Positions 22,893 to 30,286 of a stretch of 64,000 bases of DNA are shown here, in pieces. Within the stretch, counting starts at the first letter, position 1; each line of letters begins with the position of its first letter. Location: assembly GCF_049801055.1 (NCBI RefSeq), contig NZ_JBNAGF010000002.1, forward strand, positions 310,001-374,000. The letters run 5' to 3'. Made by a program: the position numbers and the translations under genes. This DNA is from JBNAGF01 sp049801055 (GTDB lineage Bacteria > Pseudomonadota > Alphaproteobacteria > Rhodobacterales > Rhodobacteraceae). Under the pieces are notes generated by a model. The model saw only the letters and a program-made list of their open reading frames with translations, searched no databases and was not told the DNA's origin.

Positions 22893-23777
22893 ATGGGCGG
22901 AAAACAAAGTAGCAGCAACGCCAGCACCGGCTTCAACTTTGGTTATGACGCCAATCAATCAGGCGGCATAAACCAAGGCTTTCAGCAAGGCGGTAGCCAA
23001 GGCACTCAGTTTGGTCAGAGCTATGGCAACACCATCGGCGGTCAAAACGTCTGGACGCCGCAAGGGAACGCTCTAAGCGACCTCTACGCCAACATTGGTC
23101 AAGCAGCCAACACAGCAAGCGGATATGGCCCAAATCGACAGGCTGGGCGCTATATCAATCAAGATACAAATCAGCTTGTTCGCCAAGGCCAGCAAACTAT
23201 TGGCGCTTTGTCCTCCTATGATCCAAGTCAGCAAATCCAAGCTCAAGAGACATCCTTGAGAGCGGGATTAGATAACCTTGGTGCGCACCGGCTTAACCAG
23301 CTTGGAGCAGACGCCGCACATGCTGGCGCATTCGGCGGCGCTCGCCACGGCTTGACAGAGGCCGCAGCCATTGGAGAGCTAGGCAGGGCATACACAGAAG
23401 GACTTGGTGACATTACTGCCAGAGCCAATGCCCAAGGTATTCAAGCCAACTCTGCAATCGGTCAAATGCTACCAATGATGCAGGGTTTGAGAACCAATCA
23501 GGCCATGACAGGGCAGCAGCTCCAATTGGGCAATCAGCAGCTTGCTATGAACCCCTACCTTGCATCTGCACAAGCATTGGGAGTTGGGCCTACAACCCTG
23601 TCATTCAATCAGGGTCAGCAAGGCAGCACCAACTTTGGACAGAACAACAGCTTTCAAAACGCCTTCAACAATGCCCTCAACTACAGCCTTGGCAGGGGCG
23701 TCAACCTTGGTGGTCAATCCGGCACTGGCAATAGCAGCGGTTGGAATATCGCCAATATGTTCGGGACACTGTTCTAA
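22893..23777 (+). CDS. Gly/Gln-rich virion protein B (tail or ejection protein)
   Basis: A 294-residue protein, MGG start, Gly/Asn/Gln-rich throughout. GADAAHAGAFGGARHGLTEAAAIGELGRAYTEGLGDITARANAQG matches the G-A-F-G-G-x-R-x-G motif I associate with podophage tail/ejection proteins. It lies before the transglycosylase gene, the usual position of DNA-ejection proteins. Low-complexity ends suggest a flexible, DNA- or membrane-threading protein. Its stop overlaps the next ATG. Confidence 0.7.
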   Translation: MGGKQSSSNASTGFNFGYDANQSGGINQGFQQGGSQGTQFGQSYGNTIGGQNVWTPQGNALSDLYANIGQAANTASGYGPNRQAGRYINQDTNQLVRQGQQTIGALSSYDPSQQIQAQETSLRAGLDNLGAHRLNQLGADAAHAGAFGGARHGLTEAAAIGELGRAYTEGLGDITARANAQGIQANSAIGQMLPMMQGLRTNQAMTGQQLQLGNQQLAMNPYLASAQALGVGPTTLSFNQGQQGSTNFGQNNSFQNAFNNALNYSLGRGVNLGGQSGTGNSSGWNIANMFGTLF

Positions 23778-25288
23778 TGTCGCTTGCAGAGTTTCTATAT
23801 AAGGTTCACCGCGACCGCAGGCGGGAAGAAATCGGCCAGCAAATAGCCGAAAGTTACGGCTATCAGCTTGACCAAAACGGAATGCCCTTGGGCGGCTTTC
23901 CATCCACCATGCCGCAGCCGCAAACCAGTAATAGCCCTATTACACAACAACCCTTACCGCCTAACGGGCTTGACCTTGCAGGGGCGGGATTGCTGGATAT
24001 TAACCAAGCCTCAAATGCGATTGCAGGCGTTGAAAGCGGCGGCAACTACGGCGCTCTTGGCCCTATCATCGACAACCCCAACAGCATGTATCACGGCGAT
24101 AGGGCTTATGGAAAATATCAGGTCATGGGGAAGAATATCCCCCAATGGACGCAGGATGCTTTAGGCACGTCCATGACGCCGGAAGAATTTCTCAATAATA
24201 CTAAGGCTCAAGATGCGGTGTTTAACCATCGGTTCGGCGGTTACTTGCAGCAGACAGGAAATTTTGAAGACGCCGCTTCTATGTGGCATTCCGGCAGGCC
24301 GCTAGCAGAAGCTCAGAATGCCGATGACGGTTACACTGCAACGCCTGATTATGTCGCCCAGGCTAGCCAGCACTATAACGGCTCTCCGCAAGGTGGCGTA
24401 GCAACACCATTCAGTCAGCCTAGACAGGTTCCCGGTGAAGCGTTCATGCCTGACCCGCGATTGCCCCATGATTTTCAGATGATGGGGATGGAGTTCCTGC
24501 GAAACGGCTACTTTCAAGAGGCTATGGAACTTCTTAGCCCCATGCAGCGATATGCGATCAACAGCAATATCATGCGCTCTGAATACCAGATCAATTCAAC
24601 GCTGACGCAGGAAGCGCACACAGCCCGTATGAATGAGATTGACCGGCAGAATGACCGACAGGACTTCCGGCATCAAACGGCGTCTGCCGACGCTCTGTTG
24701 CTGCGGCAGACTGCCCAAGAGCGTTTGCAGCTTGACAGAGACAGGCTAGCCGCAGACGCAACACCGCAGTTTTCACCGGAAACGCGCAGTCAGCTAATCG
24801 AGCTTGATACCGGCATCGGCAATGCTGAGGCGGTGTTTGATTGGTTCGATCAAACCGGCGGCGTTGATAGGACTATCAGCCCGTCTGACCGCTCCTACTA
24901 TGGTTCAATCTGGGCCACTACGGTCCTGCCGTTCATGCAGAAAATGTTTGAGGCAGGAGCCATGCAAGAAGCAGAGCTAGAGCTGTTCCAAAACCTCGCT
25001 GGCGATCCAAATCAATGGGCCGAGCTGACCGACAAGAACAAACAGGCGATGAAGGCTGTAATCGACCGGATGCGCCAAATGCGGAACATTTGGTTTGAGA
25101 CCAATAATCCGCAAGTCGGTCCTGATGGAGCACGGCAATTCCCCAATGTGACGCCAGAACAAAACTACGGCGTTCCACTGCCTCAGAGAGCCATTCCAAA
25201 AGATACAGTAGATGGCTTGCCAGCTACTGTGACTGAGACCCTGAAAGAAACCCGCACTAAGCGCAGGCGCGGGGGAGGGCGCGACTAA
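23777..25288 (+). CDS. Virion-associated lytic transglycosylase / ejection protein
   Basis: A 503-residue protein. NAIAGVESGGNYGALGP carries the catalytic Glu of the lysozyme-like transglycosylase fold, followed by DRAYGKYQVMGKNI and MTPEEFLNNTKAQDAVFNHRFGGYL; the domain spans residues about 75-190. The remaining 300 residues are helical and charged. Such proteins are injected with the genome and open the peptidoglycan locally. It is the only murein-active enzyme in the prophage, but the long helical body points to infection rather than release. An exact palindrome copy encodes S-N-S-P-I-T-Q-Q in the linker before the enzyme domain. Confidence 0.82.
   Translation: MSLAEFLYKVHRDRRREEIGQQIAESYGYQLDQNGMPLGGFPSTMPQPQTSNSPITQQPLPPNGLDLAGAGLLDINQASNAIAGVESGGNYGALGPIIDNPNSMYHGDRAYGKYQVMGKNIPQWTQDALGTSMTPEEFLNNTKAQDAVFNHRFGGYLQQTGNFEDAASMWHSGRPLAEAQNADDGYTATPDYVAQASQHYNGSPQGGVATPFSQPRQVPGEAFMPDPRLPHDFQMMGMEFLRNGYFQEAMELLSPMQRYAINSNIMRSEYQINSTLTQEAHTARMNEIDRQNDRQDFRHQTASADALLLRQTAQERLQLDRDRLAADATPQFSPETRSQLIELDTGIGNAEAVFDWFDQTGGVDRTISPSDRSYYGSIWATTVLPFMQKMFEAGAMQEAELELFQNLAGDPNQWAELTDKNKQAMKAVIDRMRQMRNIWFETNNPQVGPDGARQFPNVTPEQNYGVPLPQRAIPKDTVDGLPATVTETLKETRTKRRRGGGRD
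23928..23943 (+). repeat. Dispersed palindrome copy 7, exact
   Basis: GTAATAGCCCTATTAC exactly, followed by ACAACAA, in the linker just before the transglycosylase domain. Confidence 0.9.
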
Positions 25289-26955
25289 TGGTAGACTATC
25301 GCCACAACCCCGACACCGGTCAAATCTATGCCAAGCTACCCGGCAACCGTTGGGTGGAAATCCAAGAGCAAGATATTGGAACACTAGAGGAAGGCGGAAT
25401 TGAAGCTTTCGCCAACTCTCTAGGCAATTCTCTTGGTCAGCTTGCCACTGGCGCAGGCACCTTGCTTGGTATCGAAGGTGCAGAAGAACAATTCAGGGAT
25501 TTTCAGGAAGCTCAACAGCTTCGCCAAGAGTATAACACCACTGCCGGGATGTTAGGATCTATCGCCCCTGACGTGGCCGTAGGAGCCGTGACAGGCGGCA
25601 CAGGCACCCTTGCAAAGCGTGTTGGCACCACAGCCCTAGTAGAAGGCGCTATAGGCGCTGCTAGAAACCCTGACGCTCCTGTGACGGGCGCTCTAGTTGG
25701 CGGTGGCCTTGGCGCTCTAGGTGGGGCAGCAGCAGCAGGTATCGCAAGGGCTGCAAGACCTAGGACAGCGGCGCTACCGCCTAATGCTCCAATGTCGGCA
25801 AGGACTTCTGCCGCAATCTCCGATAATGCAGATGATATGCGCTTGCGTAATAGGTCTATTACACAACAAACAGCCGACTTAGGAGGCGGCCCCGGTTCTA
25901 TTGTCGGCACCACGACAGCGGAAATGGCTGAGGCGACTCAAAGGGGTTTGACAGCTAGGATTGCTGGCGTGTTCGAAGCCGACCCGCCCCCTCAATCTGT
26001 CTTGGACGAAGCAACGCGTCTTGGCCTCAAGCTGTCACCTGCCGACTTAAAAGGCAGCGTTGCCAATAAGAATATAGAGAGCATGATGCAATCCAACCCA
26101 ACCGCTCAAGCTGTCTTTGAAAGCGAGATTATGCGGCCTAATCAGCGCACCTTGAACAAGCTATCTGGCAAAGCCGCTGGCTTCGCAGAGGACACCTCAG
26201 AAGGCATCACGCCTGAAATGATGGGCATGAACGCTGACAGGATCGGCAAAGGCTTTGATGACGCCGCAGCACAAGTGCCAATGAAGGACATCAATGTCGC
26301 TCAGGTTGAGCGGAAGGCCATGCAGGACGTTATCTTGCCAGAAGTCGAAGACGCTGTTGGCCGCGTTCTTGCAAAGGTGCCGCCCAAAGCAGACGGTCGC
26401 TCAGGGCTTGAGTATATCCAAAGAGTAAGAGAGAGCGCAGCCGGTCAATGGCGGCAAGGCAACGCTGAAATGGCAAGTGCATTAGATGAAATCGCTGACG
26501 AAGTTGAGCGCCAGCTATTCACAGGCAAGGGCGTCAGCAAGGAAGTCAAAGAGACCTTGAACAAGCTCAGAAATGAGTGGAAGGCACAACGCTTGCTAGA
26601 AAGGGCAGGGGTGTTGACTGAGGAAGGTGACGTCGCATTCGGTTCCCTCCGTCAATCCATGCGCTCAAGCAAATACCTAGACAAAGCCTACCGCCGCGCT
26701 CGTGACATGGGTTCGCCTGAGTTCAATGACCTCGCCTCAGCTACTAGGATCATGGCTCAATTCCGCGAAAGAATTGGCAACTCAGGCACAGCAACGCGCT
26801 CAATCAACGTAGCAAGCCCGCGCATGTGGCTTGGTTATCCGCTTGCCAAAGGCTACCTGTCAGGTGGTATCCCCGGCGGTGTAGCAGGAGCAGCACCCGG
26901 AGCCGCAGCAACAGGGCTTGGCATTTACGGTGGTGCCAACACCATCATGGATTGA
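25288..26955 (+). CDS. Large internal virion / DNA-ejection protein
   Basis: A 555-residue protein, last of the structural operon. Residues about 85-155 are Gly/Ala-rich and hydrophobic (VGAVTGGTGTLAKRVGT, then GALVGGGLGALGGAAAAGIARA), able to enter a membrane. Residues 200-500 are helical, and the C-terminus is again Gly/Ala-rich (GGIPGGVAGAAPGAAATGLGIYGG). This amphipathic layout is typical of podovirus ejection proteins that form a channel with the transglycosylase. A palindrome copy (25847) encodes R-N-R-S-I-T-Q-Q in the linker between these parts. ATG overlaps the preceding stop. Confidence 0.7.
   Translation: MVDYRHNPDTGQIYAKLPGNRWVEIQEQDIGTLEEGGIEAFANSLGNSLGQLATGAGTLLGIEGAEEQFRDFQEAQQLRQEYNTTAGMLGSIAPDVAVGAVTGGTGTLAKRVGTTALVEGAIGAARNPDAPVTGALVGGGLGALGGAAAAGIARAARPRTAALPPNAPMSARTSAAISDNADDMRLRNRSITQQTADLGGGPGSIVGTTTAEMAEATQRGLTARIAGVFEADPPPQSVLDEATRLGLKLSPADLKGSVANKNIESMMQSNPTAQAVFESEIMRPNQRTLNKLSGKAAGFAEDTSEGITPEMMGMNADRIGKGFDDAAAQVPMKDINVAQVERKAMQDVILPEVEDAVGRVLAKVPPKADGRSGLEYIQRVRESAAGQWRQGNAEMASALDEIADEVERQLFTGKGVSKEVKETLNKLRNEWKAQRLLERAGVLTEEGDVAFGSLRQSMRSSKYLDKAYRRARDMGSPEFNDLASATRIMAQFRERIGNSGTATRSINVASPRMWLGYPLAKGYLSGGIPGGVAGAAPGAAATGLGIYGGANTIMD
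25847..25862 (+). repeat. Dispersed palindrome copy 8
   Basis: GTAATAGGTCTATTAC: both 7-bp arms identical to the exact copies, centre changed from CC to GT. Followed by ACAACAA as in copy 7. Read in the same codon phase. Confidence 0.85.
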
Positions 26956-26970
26956 TGCCAAGCCAGTAGT

Positions 26971-26986
26971 GTAATAGCCCTATAAC
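26971..26986 (+). repeat. Dispersed palindrome copy 9
   Basis: GTAATAGCCCTATAAC, 15 of 16 positions, in the 24-bp gap after the last structural gene, overlapping the integrase stop codon. It could affect read-through between the convergent genes. Confidence 0.8.
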
Positions 26987-27954
26987 GCTAGCAAGTCCTC
27001 AGCCCTGATATGGGTATATCGCTTCAAGGTGTTCCAGTTCTTGTGGCCGCTGACAAAGGCCACTTGAGGGATTTGCCAACCTGCATCGAACAAGCGAGAA
27101 ATACCCTCATGCCGCAGATCATGCACATGCAAATCCTCTAGACCGGCCTTCTCAGCAGCACATGTGACTGCGTAGTAAACCTGCTTTTGAGAGTAGGGGA
27201 ACGGTCTCAAGGTATCGCCAGCCATGCGCGAAGCCATAATATCGACGCTGCGCCCCAACAAAGGCACTCTATCAACTCGATGCTTCTGCTCAGGGTCTTT
27301 CCTGTCAATGATAGTAATGATCCTACCTTCAATATCAGGCCGCTTGAGGTTGCACATCTCTCCTGACCGAATTGGCGTATCAATCAAGAACGCCACTACA
27401 TCAGGGCTGACTACGTTACTTGACCAATGCTCAATCAGCTTAGCCTCTTCTTCTGGCGTCACTCTCCTGTCACGCTCATCTACTTTCGGCATCGCCCCTG
27501 TCTTTTCTAGCGATCCAATGGCGGCTTTGATCCCATCAGCTTGGATATCCATGAACCAAGCATCACGAGCGTATTTCACAGCGCCCAACAAAATGTTCAA
27601 ATCAACGCGGGTAGTGCCTAGCCCATACTTCCTGCCAAGCGCCCAATCTCGCACCTGCATGGGCGTCAACTCTGTAGCCTTCAAAGTCATATCTTTCTGC
27701 AATCGGGCGATAGCTGACGCCTTGCTAGCCGACCATTCACCACCTTGCTCAGCCTCGTATTTAGTTAACAAGTTAAGTATATTCTCTCCATCGGCAGGAA
27801 TAAATCCAGTCACTAATGTTTGATTTAGCTCTGTCTCTACTTGTCGCGCCCAATCCTGAGCCTGTATTTTGTTCTTGAATACCTTGGTGCGGCGTGTCCC
27901 TTTGACTTTGACTTGTGCCCGCCAACCGTTCTTGAGCTTAGAAAAAGATGCCAT
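26980..27954 (-). CDS. int: Tyrosine-recombinase integrase
   Basis: A 324-residue phage integrase. The N-terminal arm-binding domain is FSKLKNGWRAQVKVKGTRRTKVFKNKIQAQDWARQVE, with a SAM-like core-binding domain in the middle. The catalytic domain shows all the expected residues: Arg in DTPIRSGEM, the HDLRHEG box (about 278-284), His in SGHKNW and the nucleophile Tyr in LKRYTHI (about 313). It is transcribed toward the structural operon and its start is about 110 bp from the right att candidate, the normal place for an integrase. It would join attP and the attB between rluD and rpoH. Confidence 0.95.
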   Translation of the reverse strand: MASFSKLKNGWRAQVKVKGTRRTKVFKNKIQAQDWARQVETELNQTLVTGFIPADGENILNLLTKYEAEQGGEWSASKASAIARLQKDMTLKATELTPMQVRDWALGRKYGLGTTRVDLNILLGAVKYARDAWFMDIQADGIKAAIGSLEKTGAMPKVDERDRRVTPEEEAKLIEHWSSNVVSPDVVAFLIDTPIRSGEMCNLKRPDIEGRIITIIDRKDPEQKHRVDRVPLLGRSVDIMASRMAGDTLRPFPYSQKQVYYAVTCAAEKAGLEDLHVHDLRHEGISRLFDAGWQIPQVAFVSGHKNWNTLKRYTHIRAEDLLAL

Positions 27955-28066
27955 TGTGTGCCCGTTGTGTGCCCATAGAGATCAATCCATGTTATCTAGA
28001 GCAACTCAGGTGATGTCAATGAGCCATAAAAACAAGGGATTTTGGAAAATGTGCCTTCATGGGAAT

Positions 28067-28081
28067 TTAATGGAAACTTAA
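28067..28081. other. Putative right attachment site
   Basis: TTAATGGAAAC (28067-28077) repeats the left site; extended by four bases it matches at 14 of 15 positions. It lies 22 bp before the -35 element of the rpoH promoter. The bases to its left resemble neither host flank. Confidence 0.55.
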
Positions 28082-28102
28082 TCCCAAACTGATAGCCCGG
28101 CT

Positions 28103-28131
28103 CTTGAAAGGGCAGGAAATACGACCCATAT
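28103..28131 (+). promoter_or_regulatory. Heat-shock (RpoH-type) promoter of rpoH
   Basis: CTTGAAA (28103-28109), 15-bp spacer, CCCATAT (28125-28131), close to the sigma-32 consensus of CTTGAAA and CCCCAT-type -10 elements. It lies 44 bp before the rpoH start, suggesting that RpoH activates its own gene. It is entirely on the host side of the prophage junction. Confidence 0.7.
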
Positions 28132-28175
28132 CCCATGTTAAGTCCTTAAACATTTGAGGGAGGGACATATTAAAT

Positions 28176-29072
28176 ATGGCCAATTACGCTAATCTTCCCG
28201 CGCCCACACCCGAAGGCGGGCTGAATCGCTATATGCAGGAAATCCGCAAGTTTCCTCTGCTGGAACCGGAAGAGGAATACATGCTGGCCAAGCGATGGGT
28301 CGAAGAGCAGGACACCGAGGCGGCGCATAAGATGGTCACCTCGCATCTGCGGCTCGCCGCCAAGATCGCCATGGGTTATCGCGGCTATGGGTTGCCGCAG
28401 GCCGAAGTGATCTCGGAGGCCAATGTCGGTCTGATGCAGGCCGTCAAAAAGTTTGACCCGGAGAAGGGTTTCCGTCTGGCCACTTATGCGATGTGGTGGA
28501 TCCGTGCCTCGATTCAGGAATATGTGCTGCGGTCGTGGTCAATGGTGAAACTGGGCACGACCAGCGCCCAGAAAAAGCTGTTCTTCAATCTGCGTAAGGC
28601 CAAGGCCCGTATCGGCGCGTTGGAGGAGGGCGATCTTCGCCCTGAGAACGTGCAGCAGATTGCCAATGACCTTGGCGTGTCCGAACAGGACGTGATCAGC
28701 ATGAACCGACGTATGTCCGGCGGTGATGCCTCGCTGAATGCGATGGTCGGATCCGACGGTGACAGCACCATGCAGTGGCAAGACTGGCTCGAAGATGAAG
28801 ATGCCGACCAGGCCGGTGATTATGAAGCCAAGGATGAGCTAGAGGCGCGTCGCGAACTTCTGGCGCAGGCCCTCGATGTGCTGAATGATCGGGAAAAGGA
28901 TATTCTCACACAGCGGCGCCTGCAGGATCAGGCTGTGACGCTGGAGGAACTGAGCGGTCAATACAATGTGAGCCGCGAGCGTATCCGCCAGATTGAGGTG
29001 CGCGCCTTTGAAAAGCTGCAAAAGAAAATGCGCGATCTCGCCCGCGAAAAGGGCATGCTTGCCTCTGCCTGA
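28176..29072 (+). CDS. rpoH: RNA polymerase sigma-32 factor RpoH
   Basis: A 298-residue sigma-70 family protein of heat-shock type. LNRYMQEIRKFPLLEPEEEYMLAKRW is region 1.2, FRLATYAMWWIRASIQEYVLRSWSMVK regions 2.3-2.4, and QKKLFFNLRKAKARI is the RpoH box that distinguishes it from housekeeping sigma. VTLEELSGQYNVSRERIRQIEVRAFEKLQKKM is region 4.2. It directs core polymerase to chaperone and protease promoters. AGGGAGGGAC precedes the ATG, and a strong terminator follows at 29115. Confidence 0.97.
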   Translation: MANYANLPAPTPEGGLNRYMQEIRKFPLLEPEEEYMLAKRWVEEQDTEAAHKMVTSHLRLAAKIAMGYRGYGLPQAEVISEANVGLMQAVKKFDPEKGFRLATYAMWWIRASIQEYVLRSWSMVKLGTTSAQKKLFFNLRKAKARIGALEEGDLRPENVQQIANDLGVSEQDVISMNRRMSGGDASLNAMVGSDGDSTMQWQDWLEDEDADQAGDYEAKDELEARRELLAQALDVLNDREKDILTQRRLQDQAVTLEELSGQYNVSRERIRQIEVRAFEKLQKKMRDLAREKGMLASA

Positions 29073-29114
29073 ACCCGTGGCGCTGTGCGGAACATCGAGA
29101 ACATAAAATTGCGG

Positions 29115-29145
29115 AAAAGCAGGAGTTTCGGCTCCTGCTTTTTTT
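29115..29145 (+). terminator. Intrinsic terminator of rpoH
   Basis: AGCAGGAG pairs with CTCCTGCT over a 6-nt loop (TTTCGG), followed by a run of T to 29145; on the other strand A-tracts before the stem give the same structure. It is 43 bp after the rpoH stop. Confidence 0.9.
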
Positions 29146-29250
29146 GCGAACCCTGTCGGCCGTCAAGCCCACCGCGGCCAACCCGTTTTGCTTTGGTATT
29201 TTCCCGGTCGAGGCATCGCGCTAGTTTGGTCAATGACAAGGAGATCGAAC

Positions 29251-29520
29251 ATGGCCGGAGGCTGGACGCGCGATGGCGCAGTGAGCGAGCAGATCGAAGC
29301 GTCGATCAGGGACGAATTGACCCGGATGCAGGCGGCCAAGCGCCCACAGGGTGAGAGCCTTGCCCGATGTGCCGAGTGTGACGAGGAAATTCCGGAAAAA
29401 CGGCGGATTGCCATTCCCGGGGTCAAACTCTGTCTCGATTGCCAGCAGGACCGCGACAGTGCCTATAAGGCGCGGGGCGGGATTAACCGGCGTGGCTCGA
29501 AGGACAGTCAGTTGAAATAG
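29251..29520 (+). CDS. DksA/TraR C4-type zinc-finger protein
   Basis: An 89-residue TraR-like short member of the DksA family. RCAECDEEIPEKRRIAIPGVKLCLDCQQD holds the C-x2-C...C-x2-C zinc finger at residues about 49-72. The N-terminal helix QIEASIRDELTRMQAAKR replaces the long DksA coiled coil. Such proteins bind the RNA polymerase secondary channel. AAGGAG lies 7 nt before the ATG at 29251. The 3' end overlaps the convergent SGNH gene by 38 bp. Confidence 0.85.
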   Translation: MAGGWTRDGAVSEQIEASIRDELTRMQAAKRPQGESLARCAECDEEIPEKRRIAIPGVKLCLDCQQDRDSAYKARGGINRRGSKDSQLK

Positions 29521-30286
29521 GATTGGTTGTTCTCTGCTGGTTGAAATGCGCCAGGGCCTCGGTAATGCGCAGGGCCGCAAACCTGTCGCTCTTGTGACCG
29601 GCGTCCTTCTTCTCGATCGCATCTTTGCAGGCGAATTCGTACTTGGTGAGCATCCCCTTGGTGACGGTATCTTGCGGTTGCGGGATGAGCGTCACGCCGT
29701 CTTCGCGGGCCGCAGTTACCAGCGTTTCCCACATTGTATCGAGCTCGTCTTTCGTGGCCTGTTCCGAGCGCGGGTATTCATGCAGGAAACCACCTTTTCG
29801 GCTCAGGTCCACGACGCCATCGGTCAGAAAAGGGGCCGGAAGGATGACAACACTCGAGCCGGCGGCCGCCACAAGGCGTGCGATCCTGTAGCTTCGGATG
29901 CATTGCAAAAAGAACGCGGCGGACCGGAGCCGGACAGCCTCGCTTGGCCAAAGACCGTGGTCGCATCGCCATTCGTAGAGCGGTGCCATGAATTGCGCCA
30001 CACGCAACCGGGCAGAGTAGAAGATGAACAGGTCGAAATCGTCCGGTCGCAAGTGATCGCGTCCTTTGGCGTTGATCCGTTTGACGGTTTCGATCGCTTC
30101 GCCTGATGCGCGGATGACACCGTCTTCCCAGCGGATTTGCCGAAAGCGGGGGCCGTCGGCCCCCCAGAACTCCACTTCAGCCCCAACGGGCCAGTCGATC
30201 AGCCCGGCAGCATGTGCGCGTCCGGCCCCGCCGATATGACTGTCGCCATAAATGCAGACCCTTGGAGGCTCACGACGAGAAGGCAT
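29483..30286 (-). CDS. SGNH-like protein paired with GSCFA protein
   Basis: About 267 residues. VCIYGDSHIGGAGRAH at the N-terminus is an SGNH block I (G-D-S), and FDLFIFYSARLRVAQF and AGSSVVILPAPFLTDG resemble later core strands. A clear C-terminal D-x-x-H is not obvious, so activity is uncertain. The ATG at 30286 lies inside the end of the upstream GSCFA gene (17-bp overlap), implying co-translation. A role in tailoring a surface glycan together with GSCFA is suggested by the pairing. Confidence 0.65.
   Translation of the reverse strand: MPSRREPPRVCIYGDSHIGGAGRAHAAGLIDWPVGAEVEFWGADGPRFRQIRWEDGVIRASGEAIETVKRINAKGRDHLRPDDFDLFIFYSARLRVAQFMAPLYEWRCDHGLWPSEAVRLRSAAFFLQCIRSYRIARLVAAAGSSVVILPAPFLTDGVVDLSRKGGFLHEYPRSEQATKDELDTMWETLVTAAREDGVTLIPQPQDTVTKGMLTKYEFACKDAIEKKDAGHKSDRFAALRITEALAHFNQQRTTNPISTDCPSSHAG

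Larger units (their letters stand above)
12019..28081. mobile_element. Compact podovirus-like prophage integrated between rluD and rpoH
   Basis: About 16 kb bounded by a short direct repeat, with G+C visibly below the host's and a phage gene order throughout: HTH protein, small early genes, P-loop DUF3987 protein, terminase, portal, scaffold, capsid, head/tail and ejection proteins, convergent integrase. Almost all structural genes overlap at stop/start codons and none shows a frameshift, so it looks intact rather than decaying. Holin, endolysin, repressor, polymerase, tail nozzle and tail fibre could not be identified. Whether it is a self-sufficient mini-phage, a defective prophage or a helper-dependent element cannot be decided from sequence. 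Confidence 0.9.

Noticed and set aside
12019..28081. Prophage considered as a Rhodobacterales gene transfer agent
   Set aside because: Gene set is podovirus-like with integrase and SU10-type capsid; the siphovirus-like tail genes of the RcGTA cluster are absent.
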